Shown here one piece after another: positions 1 through 7,107 of a stretch of DNA of 16,724 nt; within the stretch, counting starts at the first letter, position 1, and the number at the start of each line of letters is the position of its first letter. Below the pieces are notes generated by a model. It was not told the origin of the DNA. It ran no database searches and was given only the letters and a program-made list of their open reading frames with translations. The translations under genes and the position numbers were made by a program. Origin of the DNA: Bacillota bacterium (GTDB taxonomy: Bacteria; Bacillota_G; Limnochordia; DTU010); the NCBI GenBank assembly GCA_012799255.1, contig JAAZLQ010000098.1, forward strand, positions 1 through 16,724, read 5' to 3'.

Positions 1-407
1 CTTGCGCAAGAGAGTTTTGCGTCAATCTATGTGCACCGTCAGAATTACAAACCCAAGCATGAGTTTAAGACGTATTTGTATGCTGTGGTAAGGAACAAAT
101 GCATTGATTTTTGCGAAAAAGAAAGAAGGTCACTGTGGTTGACTGGGCTGAACTTGAGTTGGCAAGCTCAGAACCTTGCCCCGAGCAATCCGTTGAACTG
201 CAGGAGGAATTGGATTACTCGGTGGAGATGCTTAAGAGATTGAATTGTGATTATCGTACAGTACTTTTTCTGTATGAGGTTCAAGGCTTTAGCTACAAAG
301 AAATCGCTGGAATTATGGGGAAGTCTCTGCCACAAATTAAAATTCTTCTTTATAGGGCCAGAAAAGTGCTGCAAAAACTAACTAAGGAGGAGCCACATGC
401 AAACTGA
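1..407 (+). pseudogene. ECF-type sigma-70 factor, 5' end outside window, frameshifted
   Basis: Frame 1 from the window edge reads LAQESFASIYVHRQ and then FKTYLYAVVRNKCIDF (ending at 111), the end of sigma region 2. Region 4 (about 200-390), with YRTVLFLYEVQGFSYKEIAG followed by a helix-turn-helix and RARKVLQKL, is in frame 3. Adding one T to the five-T run at 108-112 joins them as CIDFLRKRKKVTVVDW, the usual end of region 2 in ECF factors, so a single base appears to be lost there. The T run is a likely place for a sequencing or assembly error, but no other large gene in the window is broken, so real inactivation is possible. The stop (405-407) overlaps the next gene by 11 nt. By family knowledge such factors direct RNA polymerase to envelope-stress or efflux genes; control of the downstream ABC genes is inferred. 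The family call is firm; whether it is functional is open. Confidence 0.8.
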
Positions 408-696
408 GCGGGAGTTTTTAGATGGAATGTGGCGGAAGGTAAGTGTTTTGGAGCGTGAATGCGTTGAAAATGTGCGGGTCAGAGCGCTCCACAGGAGGTT
501 GGTGATTAAAGATCTGTGCAAGCTCGCAGTCATGGCTTTGACGCTGTTAGCTCTCACTTTCTGTTCACAGTTCGTAGGCGAAAATGTTTATCTATTAACC
601 ATTGCTATGCTAACCATTGGTTTTGCACTGGAGTACGCGGAAATAAAGGAACAGGGGGGAAGAAGGTATGGAAATAGTCATCTCAAACCTTTCTAA
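397..696 (+). CDS. Small two-helix membrane protein, possible anti-sigma factor
   Basis: A 99-residue protein I do not recognise. It has a charged N-terminus (residues 1-38, rich in E and R), then two hydrophobic segments at about 40-60 and 62-82, and a short basic tail. It starts at ATG 397 with SD AAGGAGG at 384-390, inside the end of the sigma gene, so the two are probably translationally coupled. Its end overlaps the ABC ATPase gene by 29 nt. A short membrane protein encoded immediately after an ECF sigma factor is the classic position of an anti-sigma factor, with the cytoplasmic N-terminus holding the sigma factor. I see no zinc-binding HxxxCxxC motif, so this role rests on position only. 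It could instead be an accessory subunit of the ABC transporter. Confidence 0.65.
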   Translation: MQTEREFLDGMWRKVSVLERECVENVRVRALHRRLVIKDLCKLAVMALTLLALTFCSQFVGENVYLLTIAMLTIGFALEYAEIKEQGGRRYGNSHLKPF

Positions 697-1534
697 GAAG
701 TTTGGATCAACGACAGCCCTGGACAATGTTACACTCAAGATCGGGAGCGGAATGTTCGGGTTGCTGGGCAGAAACGGTGCGGGTAAAACAACCTTTATGC
801 GGATCCTCACCACTATTCTTCCAAAAAGTAGTGGTACAGTAACTATCTGCGGTGTCCCAGTTGAGAACACAAGAGAAATCCGGAAAATGATCGGTTATCT
901 GCCTCAAGATTTTTCTCTATATCCAAATATGACTGTTCACGAGGCCATGGACTACCTGAGCATCCTTTCTGAAGTTCCTCGCGCAATGAGGAACCAGGTG
1001 ATTCCGATTTTGTTGGATAAGGTCAACTTAAGCCAGCATCAGCACGTACGCATCAAAGCCCTATCAGGGGGAATGAAGCGTCGATTGGGCATTGCTCAGG
1101 CACTTGTCCATGATCCGAAGGTTCTTATTGTTGACGAGCCTACGGCAGGGCTTGACCCTGAGGAACGCATTCGTTTACGTAATTTGCTCAATGAAACCGC
1201 CGAAGAACGTATTGTCATCCCTTCGACTCATATTGTAGGAGATATTGAGGCGACCTGTGAAAATGTTGCGGTTTTAGATGCTGGTAAAGTTATTTTTGAA
1301 GGTAAAACTACTGACCTTGCCCTTGGTGCACAGGGTAAAGTCTACAAAGTCACAACAACTCAAAAAGATCTACCTGGGCTTAGAGAAAAACATATCGTGA
1401 TAGCAGCAACTCCTGAGGACGGGCAGTTGACCGCCAGAATTATTGCCAACAATAAGCCCAACGGTGGGGCAGTGCCTTGTCCACCTACAGTTGAAGATGG
1501 CTATATGCTCTTGATGGGGGGGCGTGCTCAATGA
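668..1534 (+). CDS. ABC transporter ATP-binding protein (ABC-2 exporter type)
   Basis: A 288-residue cytoplasmic nucleotide-binding subunit. The motifs are complete: Walker A GRNGAGKTT (34-42), Q-loop glutamine Q80 in YLPQDF, signature LSGGMKRR (132-139), Walker B VLIVDEP (152-158) and switch histidine H188 in PSTHIV. A C-terminal extension of about 70 residues after the ATPase core is typical of exporter ATPases of the NatA/CcmA type. It would power the two ABC-2 permeases that follow. The start at ATG 668 has SD GGGGGGA at 654-660. Its stop overlaps the start of the next gene (ATGA at 1531-1534), so the two are coupled. The transported substrate cannot be read from the sequence; antibiotic, peptide or lipid export are common roles for the class. 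Confidence 0.93.
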   Translation: MEIVISNLSKKFGSTTALDNVTLKIGSGMFGLLGRNGAGKTTFMRILTTILPKSSGTVTICGVPVENTREIRKMIGYLPQDFSLYPNMTVHEAMDYLSILSEVPRAMRNQVIPILLDKVNLSQHQHVRIKALSGGMKRRLGIAQALVHDPKVLIVDEPTAGLDPEERIRLRNLLNETAEERIVIPSTHIVGDIEATCENVAVLDAGKVIFEGKTTDLALGAQGKVYKVTTTQKDLPGLREKHIVIAATPEDGQLTARIIANNKPNGGAVPCPPTVEDGYMLLMGGRAQ

Positions 1535-2766
1535 GTCTATTCTTCTCGGAATGCAGACATGTGTTGAAAAGCTACATCTACTATGTCTTCATTGCAGTGA
1601 TCCTGCTGTTTTACATCTCACAAGTAGGAAATTTCACTACAGCGGACTTGCAGGAACTGCTTTCTCCTCCTGTACGCCTGGATGACGAAGTCCATCCTGC
1701 CCCTTATGGGTGGAAGCGATCGGATCCTTCTAGAGAAACGATTAATAGTGCTGTCACAAATTTATACCGGGAGTATAGCCGAAACTCGTATAGTACTTAT
1801 CCGTTCGGTTTTCACAAGAATGTCAAACTTAACGCCAACGAACAAGAGCAAGTAAGGGTGGTACTAGAGGAACTAACCGATCACAGTGTTAGTGAATTGG
1901 ACGTCTTCTGGATTGCTAGAGAAGCTACTTGGTTGCCGGTAAACGAAAACATTACTATGGAACGATTCTCGGAACTTATGGCCAAGTTGGACGAACTCTT
2001 AGGAGGAGGTTCAGCTTATGGTAGGGAGGGGCTTGCTAGGATCTCGCTAGTTCCTAAGACCTATGAAGAAGTAGTTGAAGAATGGGAGTACATGGTGCAC
2101 AAGGACCTAATTACAAACGGCCTTGCACGCAGGTTTTGTGATTACTTGGGTATAGTTCTGGGCATCTTTCCCATATTTGTAGCAGTGTTTATGGCAATAA
2201 AGGATAGGCGTACCCGCATGGAGCAGGCTGTCTATTCTCGGCAAGCCTCTTCTGCGAAGATTGTAATTTCTCGTTACTTTGCCCTAGTGATCATGATGAT
2301 TTTGCCGGTGATTTTATTGGGTCTTAAAGAGACGGTTGTAGCTCTTTACTTTGGTACTAGCAACAGCTATCCCGTTGACGCCTTTGCCTTTGGCAGGTAT
2401 ATTTTCTGGTGGTTAGTCCCTACGCTGATGTTTGTAACCGCCTTGGCAATATTCCTCACTTATCTTACGGATACGCCAGTGGCAATTGTAGTAGGTCTCG
2501 TACTGTGGTTGTTCAACCTCAACAGTATTCGCCTAACCGGTGATTACCCCGTATGGGGTCTGTTTGTCCGGCATAACTCTCTTCTAGAAGCGAACCTAAT
2601 ACTTGAAAATTATGGCGCCATTTGGGCTAATCGCCTCACGATCTCAGGTCTTGCTCTGTTCTTTATCCTGACTACAGTGTATGTTTACACCATGAAGAGG
2701 GGTGGACGACTTGACCTGGTTTCAACACTTAGAAAACCATTGGGCTCTAGTAAAGGCGAACTTTAG
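1531..2766 (+). CDS. ABC-2 type permease with large extracytoplasmic loop
   Basis: A 411-residue membrane protein with one hydrophobic helix at about 15-31, then a soluble stretch of about 170 residues (32-203), then five helices at about 206-224, 248-272, 288-311, 316-333 and 366-388. This layout, a big external domain between helices 1 and 2, is known for a subset of ABC-2 exporter permeases. The loop is rich in E, R, Y and N and has no cysteine pair. It begins in the ATGA overlap with the ATPase gene and ends inside the start of the second permease gene, so the three probably make one complex. I recognise no closer family. The loop could bind substrate or a partner outside the membrane; that is inference. 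Confidence 0.85.
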   Translation: MSLFFSECRHVLKSYIYYVFIAVILLFYISQVGNFTTADLQELLSPPVRLDDEVHPAPYGWKRSDPSRETINSAVTNLYREYSRNSYSTYPFGFHKNVKLNANEQEQVRVVLEELTDHSVSELDVFWIAREATWLPVNENITMERFSELMAKLDELLGGGSAYGREGLARISLVPKTYEEVVEEWEYMVHKDLITNGLARRFCDYLGIVLGIFPIFVAVFMAIKDRRTRMEQAVYSRQASSAKIVISRYFALVIMMILPVILLGLKETVVALYFGTSNSYPVDAFAFGRYIFWWLVPTLMFVTALAIFLTYLTDTPVAIVVGLVLWLFNLNSIRLTGDYPVWGLFVRHNSLLEANLILENYGAIWANRLTISGLALFFILTTVYVYTMKRGGRLDLVSTLRKPLGSSKGEL

Positions 2767-3349
2767 GCTTGTTACACTCCGTAACCTGTTGCTCGCAATC
2801 GCTTATCTGGCGGTAATACCATTCTTTCAGGGAGTGAAAAGTCTCGACCCGATAGCTAGTGCACTATGTTTAGAAAACTATGTAGCACTGGTCGGTTGTA
2901 TTCTGCTAGTTCCAATTACAGGGCCAGAGGAGGATTCTAGCATCAGCGAAGTAGTTGGTGTTAAGCCCCTGCCACAAAGCAGGGCCCATATCCTAAGAAT
3001 CATCACCGGTATTGGAGCTATTTTAGCTTTGATTGGCTGTTTTGCGCTTTTTTTACAGCAAAGTGGTTGCGATTTTCCGGTGGCCAAATACCTTATCGGC
3101 ACGTTTGGCTCTGCTCTATTCTTAGGCAGTTTAGGTGCAGTAACATCTGTTTTAACAGGTAGTACCATCATCGGTTACTTGCTTTCTATTGGTTATTTAG
3201 TGTTGAATATGATGGGGCGCCAGAGGTTGGGTGTTTTTTCCATCCTGTCCATGAGCTATGGAAGTTTCACCGAAAAGTACTACCTCTTGGGAGGAAGTGT
3301 TGCTATGTTACTTCTGGTTATTTACAGCAAGAAATTGCAGCGTTTGTGA
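2711..3349 (+). CDS. Second ABC-2 type permease subunit
   Basis: A membrane protein of about 212 residues with roughly six hydrophobic segments (counted from GTG 2702: about 25-44, 57-73, 98-118, 130-152, 155-171, 193-208). It lacks the big external loop of its partner. The start is ambiguous: GTG 2702 sits directly against the purine run, whereas TTG 2711 has GAGGGG (2697-2702) at a spacing of 8, so I prefer TTG. No ATG lies near the N-terminus. It overlaps the end of the first permease gene by 56-65 nt in another frame, an unusually long overlap that suggests tight coupling. With the ATPase and the larger permease it would form an asymmetric exporter. An intrinsic terminator follows 34 nt after the stop. 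The substrate is unknown. Confidence 0.8.
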   Translation: MTWFQHLENHWALVKANFRLVTLRNLLLAIAYLAVIPFFQGVKSLDPIASALCLENYVALVGCILLVPITGPEEDSSISEVVGVKPLPQSRAHILRIITGIGAILALIGCFALFLQQSGCDFPVAKYLIGTFGSALFLGSLGAVTSVLTGSTIIGYLLSIGYLVLNMMGRQRLGVFSILSMSYGSFTEKYYLLGGSVAMLLLVIYSKKLQRL

Positions 3350-3382
3350 CATTAGGGCTAAAGCGTCGTTAGGGTAATGCAA

Positions 3383-3412
3383 GGAGCCGGAACTAACCCG
3401 GCTTCTTTTTTT
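3383..3412 (+). terminator. Intrinsic terminator of the sigma/ABC module
   Basis: The arms GGAGCCGG (3383-3390) and CCGGCTTC (3398-3405) pair over 8 bp with one G-T wobble around a 7-nt loop. Seven T's follow (3406-3412). It closes the first transcription unit. Confidence 0.88.
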
Positions 3413-3512
3413 ACAGAACAGGAGGCAACCAAAGTTAACAAAAGGTGTACCCATTGGTTGGTTTAAAAGGGGCAAACTTCAGTATATTATGGAGATGGGA
3501 GGTATGAAAAAC

Positions 3513-3974
3513 ATGAATAGTTCGAAGAACAATATTGCTACGAACCTTCGCTATCTCCGGAACAGCAAGCGTATGACTCAGGAACAGGTGGCTGAACAGA
3601 TCGGAGTTTCACGGCAGGCGGTTGCCAAATGGGAAAACGGGGATTCACTGCCAGATATTCTTAACTGCGAGGCTTTGGCGGATCTCTATGATGTTTCTTT
3701 AAATGATTTGGTACGCTACGATGCTACGGAATCAGGTGTACCAATTCCACCTCGAAATAAGCATATTTTTGGAATGGTCACTTTAGGTGAGCGGGGCCAA
3801 ATTGTGTTACCCAAAAAAGCCCGGGATACCTTTAACTTGGAGCCCGGTGACACCTTACTGGTTTTGGGGGACACAAGCCCAATGACCAAAGGTATTGCGC
3901 TGATTGATAGTAAGACCTTTATGAAAATGACTGGTGGAGTCATGGAGAAGATTTTTCAAAACAAGGGGGAATGA
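3513..3974 (+). CDS. XRE-family regulator fused to SpoVT/AbrB-like domain
   Basis: A 153-residue cytoplasmic DNA-binding protein. Residues 9-66 form an XRE (Cro/CI) helix-turn-helix with TQEQVAEQIGVSRQAVAKWE (22-41). Residues about 88-122 look like an AbrB swapped-hairpin domain (GERGQIVLPKKARDTF, then LEPGDTLLVLGD), a fold that usually dimerises and binds DNA. Upstream in-frame ATGs at 3489 and 3504 are possible; I chose 3513 because GGGAGG (3497-3502) lies 10 nt before it. A weak promoter (TTGGTT 3458-3463, TATATT 3483-3488, spacing 19) may lie upstream. Its stop meets the ABC ATPase gene, so it most likely represses or tunes its own exporter operon. The two-domain call is firm; the target is inferred from position. 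Confidence 0.9.
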   Translation: MNSSKNNIATNLRYLRNSKRMTQEQVAEQIGVSRQAVAKWENGDSLPDILNCEALADLYDVSLNDLVRYDATESGVPIPPRNKHIFGMVTLGERGQIVLPKKARDTFNLEPGDTLLVLGDTSPMTKGIALIDSKTFMKMTGGVMEKIFQNKGE

Positions 3975-3979
3975 CCAGA

Positions 3980-4717
3980 ATGCTAACTGTACAAGGCCTC
4001 ACTAAGCGTTACCCGAGTTTCACTTTACAAGACGTTGGTTTTTCTGTAAGTCCCGGTAGAATCATGGGCTTGATTGGGAAGAATGGTGCTGGAAAAACTA
4101 CAACACTTAAATGCATTCTCAATCTAGTGCGTGCTGATGCGGGCAAGGTGGATATGTTCGGTATGGACTTTCACAAGCATGAAGAAAGATGCAAACAAAG
4201 CATTGGGGTAGTTCTTGGCGGAGTTGACTTTTACAAACACAAAAAACTATCGCAAATTACTGAGGTGACCAAGCGGTTTTATATGAACTGGGATGAAACA
4301 GCATACAAGAGGTACCTGGAGGTTTTTGAACTGGTACCTGAAAAACGGGTTAACGAGCTTTCTTCTGGAATGAAGGTGAAGTACATGGTGGCTCTGGCCT
4401 TATCCCACGATGCCAAGTTATTGATTTTTGACGAACCCACCAGTGGTTTAGATCCTGTTTCCCGTGATGATCTCTTGGGACTGTTTCGGCAATTGGTGAA
4501 GGATGGCGAACGGAGCATTCTTTACTCCACCCATATCACCTCGGACCTAGAGAAATGTGCGGATGACATAACCTATATTAAGGATGGAAAGCTCCTAAAA
4601 AGTGCTGAAAAGTCCGAGTTTATCCGCTCGTTCCAACACCTAAAAACCGATGGTGAGAGGGAGTTAACGTTAGAGGAAATAATGATTCTCACCGAGAGGA
4701 GGAGTTACAATGTTTAA
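3980..4717 (+). CDS. ABC transporter ATP-binding protein (second exporter)
   Basis: A 245-residue nucleotide-binding subunit. It has Walker A GKNGAGKTT (33-41), signature LSSGMKVK (127-134), Walker B LLIFDEP (147-153) and switch histidine H185 in YSTHI. The expected Q-loop glutamine is not seen: the segment reads IGVVLGGVDF (75-84), as in some ATPases of the YtrB/BcrA kind. An ATG at 3971 overlaps the upstream stop but touches the purine run. ATG 3980 has AAGGGGGA (3963-3970) at a spacing of 9 and starts directly at the usual MLTVQGLTKRY, so I prefer it. It partners the permease that begins inside its last codons. It probably drives export of an amphipathic compound or acts in envelope stress; the substrate is unknown. 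Confidence 0.92.
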   Translation: MLTVQGLTKRYPSFTLQDVGFSVSPGRIMGLIGKNGAGKTTTLKCILNLVRADAGKVDMFGMDFHKHEERCKQSIGVVLGGVDFYKHKKLSQITEVTKRFYMNWDETAYKRYLEVFELVPEKRVNELSSGMKVKYMVALALSHDAKLLIFDEPTSGLDPVSRDDLLGLFRQLVKDGERSILYSTHITSDLEKCADDITYIKDGKLLKSAEKSEFIRSFQHLKTDGERELTLEEIMILTERRSYNV

Positions 4718-5351
4718 TCTGTTATACAAAGAATTGCGCCTAGCAGCCCATCCATATCTCTTTGTCTTTACGCTTCTCGGTGTTTTAGTCATCGTTCCAG
4801 CCTATCCCTATGGAATGGTGTTCATGTTTGGCTGTCTCGGTCCGTATATCACTATGACCTATGGGCGGGAGACTAACGACCTTTATTATACCTCCCTTTT
4901 ACCAGTTAAAAAGCGGGATATAGTCAAAAGCAAATGTCTGCTTTTTATGCTCGCGCAAATGGTTCAGCTACTTATTTCTCTACCCTTTGCAATCTGGCGA
5001 GTAAGTTTGCTGCCTGCTGGTAATCCTGCTGGAATTGAAGCTAACGTAGCCTATTATGGTTTTGGATTAATTGTCTATGCTCTGTTCAACTTCGTCTTCC
5101 TGACTGAGTTTTTCAAAACGGGCTATAAAGCAGGCAGGGCTTTTTTACTAGCTGTAACACCTGCGGTGCTAATCGTTTTGATCATGGAGGTGTTGGCGCA
5201 CTTTCCCAATTTGGCTTGGCTGGATAGTCTAGAGATCCCAGATTTGGTAAGACAGTTGCCCTTTTTAGTGGTTGGCATTGTCACATATCTTGCTGCCATG
5301 GTTGGTGCCTATCAGATTTCAGCCAAAAGGTTTGAACAGGTCAATCTGTAA
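4710..5351 (+). CDS. ABC-2 family permease (second exporter)
   Basis: A 213-residue integral membrane protein with about six hydrophobic segments. Residues 52-73 carry the cytoplasmic loop typical of short ABC-2 permeases (RETNDLYYTSLLPVKKRDIV), in which a D/N pair and LLPV precede the next helix and may contact the ATPase. The start ATG 4710 lies within the end of the ATPase gene (8-nt overlap) with SD GAGGAGG just upstream (4697-4703), so translation is coupled. It has no large external loop, unlike the 411-residue permease upstream. Two copies would pair with two copies of the adjacent ATPase. No clear terminator follows; a decayed gene on the other strand ends 3 nt later. Confidence 0.88.
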   Translation: MFNLLYKELRLAAHPYLFVFTLLGVLVIVPAYPYGMVFMFGCLGPYITMTYGRETNDLYYTSLLPVKKRDIVKSKCLLFMLAQMVQLLISLPFAIWRVSLLPAGNPAGIEANVAYYGFGLIVYALFNFVFLTEFFKTGYKAGRAFLLAVTPAVLIVLIMEVLAHFPNLAWLDSLEIPDLVRQLPFLVVGIVTYLAAMVGAYQISAKRFEQVNL

Positions 5352-5353
5352 AT

Positions 5354-5610
5354 TTAGAAAACTAGGCTCAATAAAACAGCAACAACTACAGCGGGCAGCA
5401 TGTTGCCCACAGCAAGCTTGGTTAATCCCAACACATTTAAACCGATACCAACAATCAAAATACCACCTGTTGCGGTCAGTTCTTGCACCACCGATCCGCT
5501 TGGAATTGGGCAACTAAGGTTGCTAGAAGTGCAATTCCTCCTTGGTAGATAAAGACGGGCAGTTCCCCCATAGGACCATGTAATAACCTCCATTATTCGA
5601 ACAATACGAT
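5354..5610 (-). pseudogene. C-terminal relic of a DUF554 (YdfK/YqgA-like) membrane protein
   Basis: The minus strand encodes VVQELTATGGILIVGIGLNV and then LGLTKLAVGNMLPAVVVAVL before a stop at 5354. I recognise this as the conserved C-terminus of DUF554 membrane proteins (GG-hydrophobic-GIGLN-LG-x4-VGNMLP). The preceding family segment, ELPVFIYQGGIALLATLVAQ, is present at about 5505-5565 but in another frame, consistent with one lost base near 5495-5505. In that frame a stop lies at 5593-5595. The N-terminal two thirds of the roughly 230-residue family are not found. This is therefore a truncated, frameshifted remnant. It fills most of the 407-nt gap between the exporter and oxidoreductase genes; the rest (5610-5690) holds nothing I recognise. 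Confidence 0.75.
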
Positions 5611-5696
5611 GTAGATTCTCGATAACGGCGCTGCACTCCTGCTGATTGCCGTCTGGACACAGGGGAAATTGTAACAAAGTGTTTGCCTAATCTCCA

Positions 5697-5725
5697 TTGT
5701 GTTTCCCTGGCCGTTTATCTATCAT
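5697..5725 (+). promoter_or_regulatory. Possible sigma-A promoter of the oxidoreductase gene
   Basis: TTGTGT (5697-5702) and TATCAT (5720-5725) are separated by 17 nt. The -10 matches TATAAT in 5 of 6 positions and the -35 is weak. Transcription would start near 5732, just before the SD GGAAGGG (5744-5750). Confidence 0.4.
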
Positions 5726-5758
5726 TATTGATGTAGATTAATTGGAAGGGTTGTAGTC

Positions 5759-7003
5759 ATGAGCAAACACGTTATCGAGGATGCCAAGCGGTGCCTACAG
5801 TGCAAGACAGCTATGTGTTCGAAAGGCTGCCCAGTGGCAACACCAATTCGCGAAGCGATCCATCTGTTGTTGGAAAGTCGCATCGCGGAAGCTGGTCAGC
5901 TCTTGTTTGAGAATAATCCCTTATCTTTGGTGTGCTGTCATGTCTGTCCACAAGAAAACCAATGTGAAGGTCATTGTGTGCTTGGCCGTAAGGGATCTCC
6001 CGTCCAGATCAGTGCCATCGAGGAGTATATCTCAGACTATTACCTGAACATTCATAAACCCCACGTTTCTAAGAAAACCCGAGGCAAAGTTGCCATTGTG
6101 GGTTCGGGGCCTGCTGGGTTGACTATCGCGTTTATCTTATCTCAGCGCGATTTTGATGTAACCATCTTTGAAGCGAATGATCACATTGGAGGAATCCTCC
6201 GTTATGGTATCCCTGAGTTTAGGCTTCCGAAAAGTGTCTTAGATCGCTTAATGGAGCTACTTATTGAAAGTGGTGTAAGAATCCGTCCTAATACTGCCAT
6301 TGGTACCACCTTAACAGTGGATGATCTCTTCCGTGATAGCTACCAAGCGGTTTTCTTAGGAACTGGTGTCTGGCGACCTTACCGTCTAAACAAAAAGGGT
6401 GAGAGCCTTGGACACGTTCATTACGCGATTGAGTACTTGCGCAATCCTAGCGTCTACCGCTTGGGTAAGTCTGTAGCGGTAATTGGAGCTGGTAATGTGG
6501 CGATGGATGTGGCGCGAACCGCTTTTCGACACGGTAGCGAGGACGTCTACATCGTTTATAGGCGAGGAGAGGAACATGTTCCTGCCCGGGATATAGAACT
6601 GGAATTTGCTAAGATTGACGGTGCAGAGACCATCTATTATAAAGACATTGTTGAGTTTGTTGATGAGGGAGTAATCGTAATAGATACCAAGCTTGAGCAA
6701 GACGCCCAGGGAAGGGATAGGGTTGTACCCATTCCGGGAACCGAGAGTCTTCTGCCTGTAGACTCTGTAATAATTGCTGTGGGGCAAGGACCCAGAGCAG
6801 TAATCGTATCTTCCACCACCGGAATAAATGTCACCGAGACTGGCCTTGTGGCAGTAGACGAGTATGGCCATACAAGCCGCCCTGGAATTTTTGCCTCTGG
6901 TGATGTTGTGACAGGCGCAAAGACTGTGGTAGAAGCAGTTCGTCTTTCTCGGATAGTAGCGAACTCCATAGAAGAGTACATTGATAATCTAGCTAAGCAA
7001 TAA
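5759..7003 (+). CDS. GltD-like FAD/NAD(P) iron-sulfur oxidoreductase
   Basis: A 414-residue cytoplasmic flavoprotein of the glutamate synthase small-subunit family. The N-terminal region carries cysteines suited to two 4Fe-4S clusters: C12, C15, C20, C24 and C59/C60, C63, C69, C73. It then has an FAD-binding GSGPAG (115-120), an NAD(P)-binding GAGNVAMD (243-250) with basic residues YRRG at 267-270, and the C-terminal flavin motif GIFASGD (376-382). Such proteins move electrons between NAD(P)H and a partner: a glutamate synthase large subunit, ferredoxin (NfnB/SudA type) or another acceptor enzyme. No partner gene is in the window, and the gene has its own SD (GGAAGGG, spacing 8) and terminator, so it appears to be monocistronic. 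The fold is certain; the true acceptor is not, so I give no symbol. Confidence 0.9.
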   Translation: MSKHVIEDAKRCLQCKTAMCSKGCPVATPIREAIHLLLESRIAEAGQLLFENNPLSLVCCHVCPQENQCEGHCVLGRKGSPVQISAIEEYISDYYLNIHKPHVSKKTRGKVAIVGSGPAGLTIAFILSQRDFDVTIFEANDHIGGILRYGIPEFRLPKSVLDRLMELLIESGVRIRPNTAIGTTLTVDDLFRDSYQAVFLGTGVWRPYRLNKKGESLGHVHYAIEYLRNPSVYRLGKSVAVIGAGNVAMDVARTAFRHGSEDVYIVYRRGEEHVPARDIELEFAKIDGAETIYYKDIVEFVDEGVIVIDTKLEQDAQGRDRVVPIPGTESLLPVDSVIIAVGQGPRAVIVSSTTGINVTETGLVAVDEYGHTSRPGIFASGDVVTGAKTVVEAVRLSRIVANSIEEYIDNLAKQ

Positions 7004-7011
7004 AAGTAGTA

Positions 7012-7051
7012 GGCATCCTCTAGGAAACGTTATCCAGAGGGTGCCTTTTTT
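7012..7051 (+). terminator. Intrinsic terminator after the oxidoreductase gene
   Basis: GGCATCCTCT (7012-7021) pairs with AGAGGGTGCC (7036-7045) over 10 bp with one wobble. The loop is 14 nt and six T's follow (7046-7051). Confidence 0.9.
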
Positions 7052-7107
7052 CATGCCCATCCATGGGTTCAAAATCTATATTCTGGAAAGGTTTAATGAG
7101 TTTAAAC

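Noticed and set aside
100..130. Programmed -1 frameshift in the sigma gene
   Set aside because: The T5 and A5 runs do not form a standard X XXY YYZ slippery heptamer in the zero frame, and a simple one-T loss explains the conserved sequence on both sides.
5393..5408. Small hairpin GGGCA/TGCCC as terminator of the second exporter operon
   Set aside because: The stem is only 5 bp, has no T run, and is part of the DUF554 relic sequence.
5272..5517. Plus-strand reading frame after the permease
   Set aside because: It is out of frame with the real permease, has no SD, and covers the DUF554 relic.
5354..5677. Intact 107-residue minus-strand gene
   Set aside because: Only its C-terminal part resembles a family (DUF554), and the matching upstream segment is in another frame, so it is a relic and not a gene.
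6386..6871. 161-residue minus-strand reading frame
   Set aside because: It lies fully inside the oxidoreductase gene, has no SD, and shows no domain sequence.
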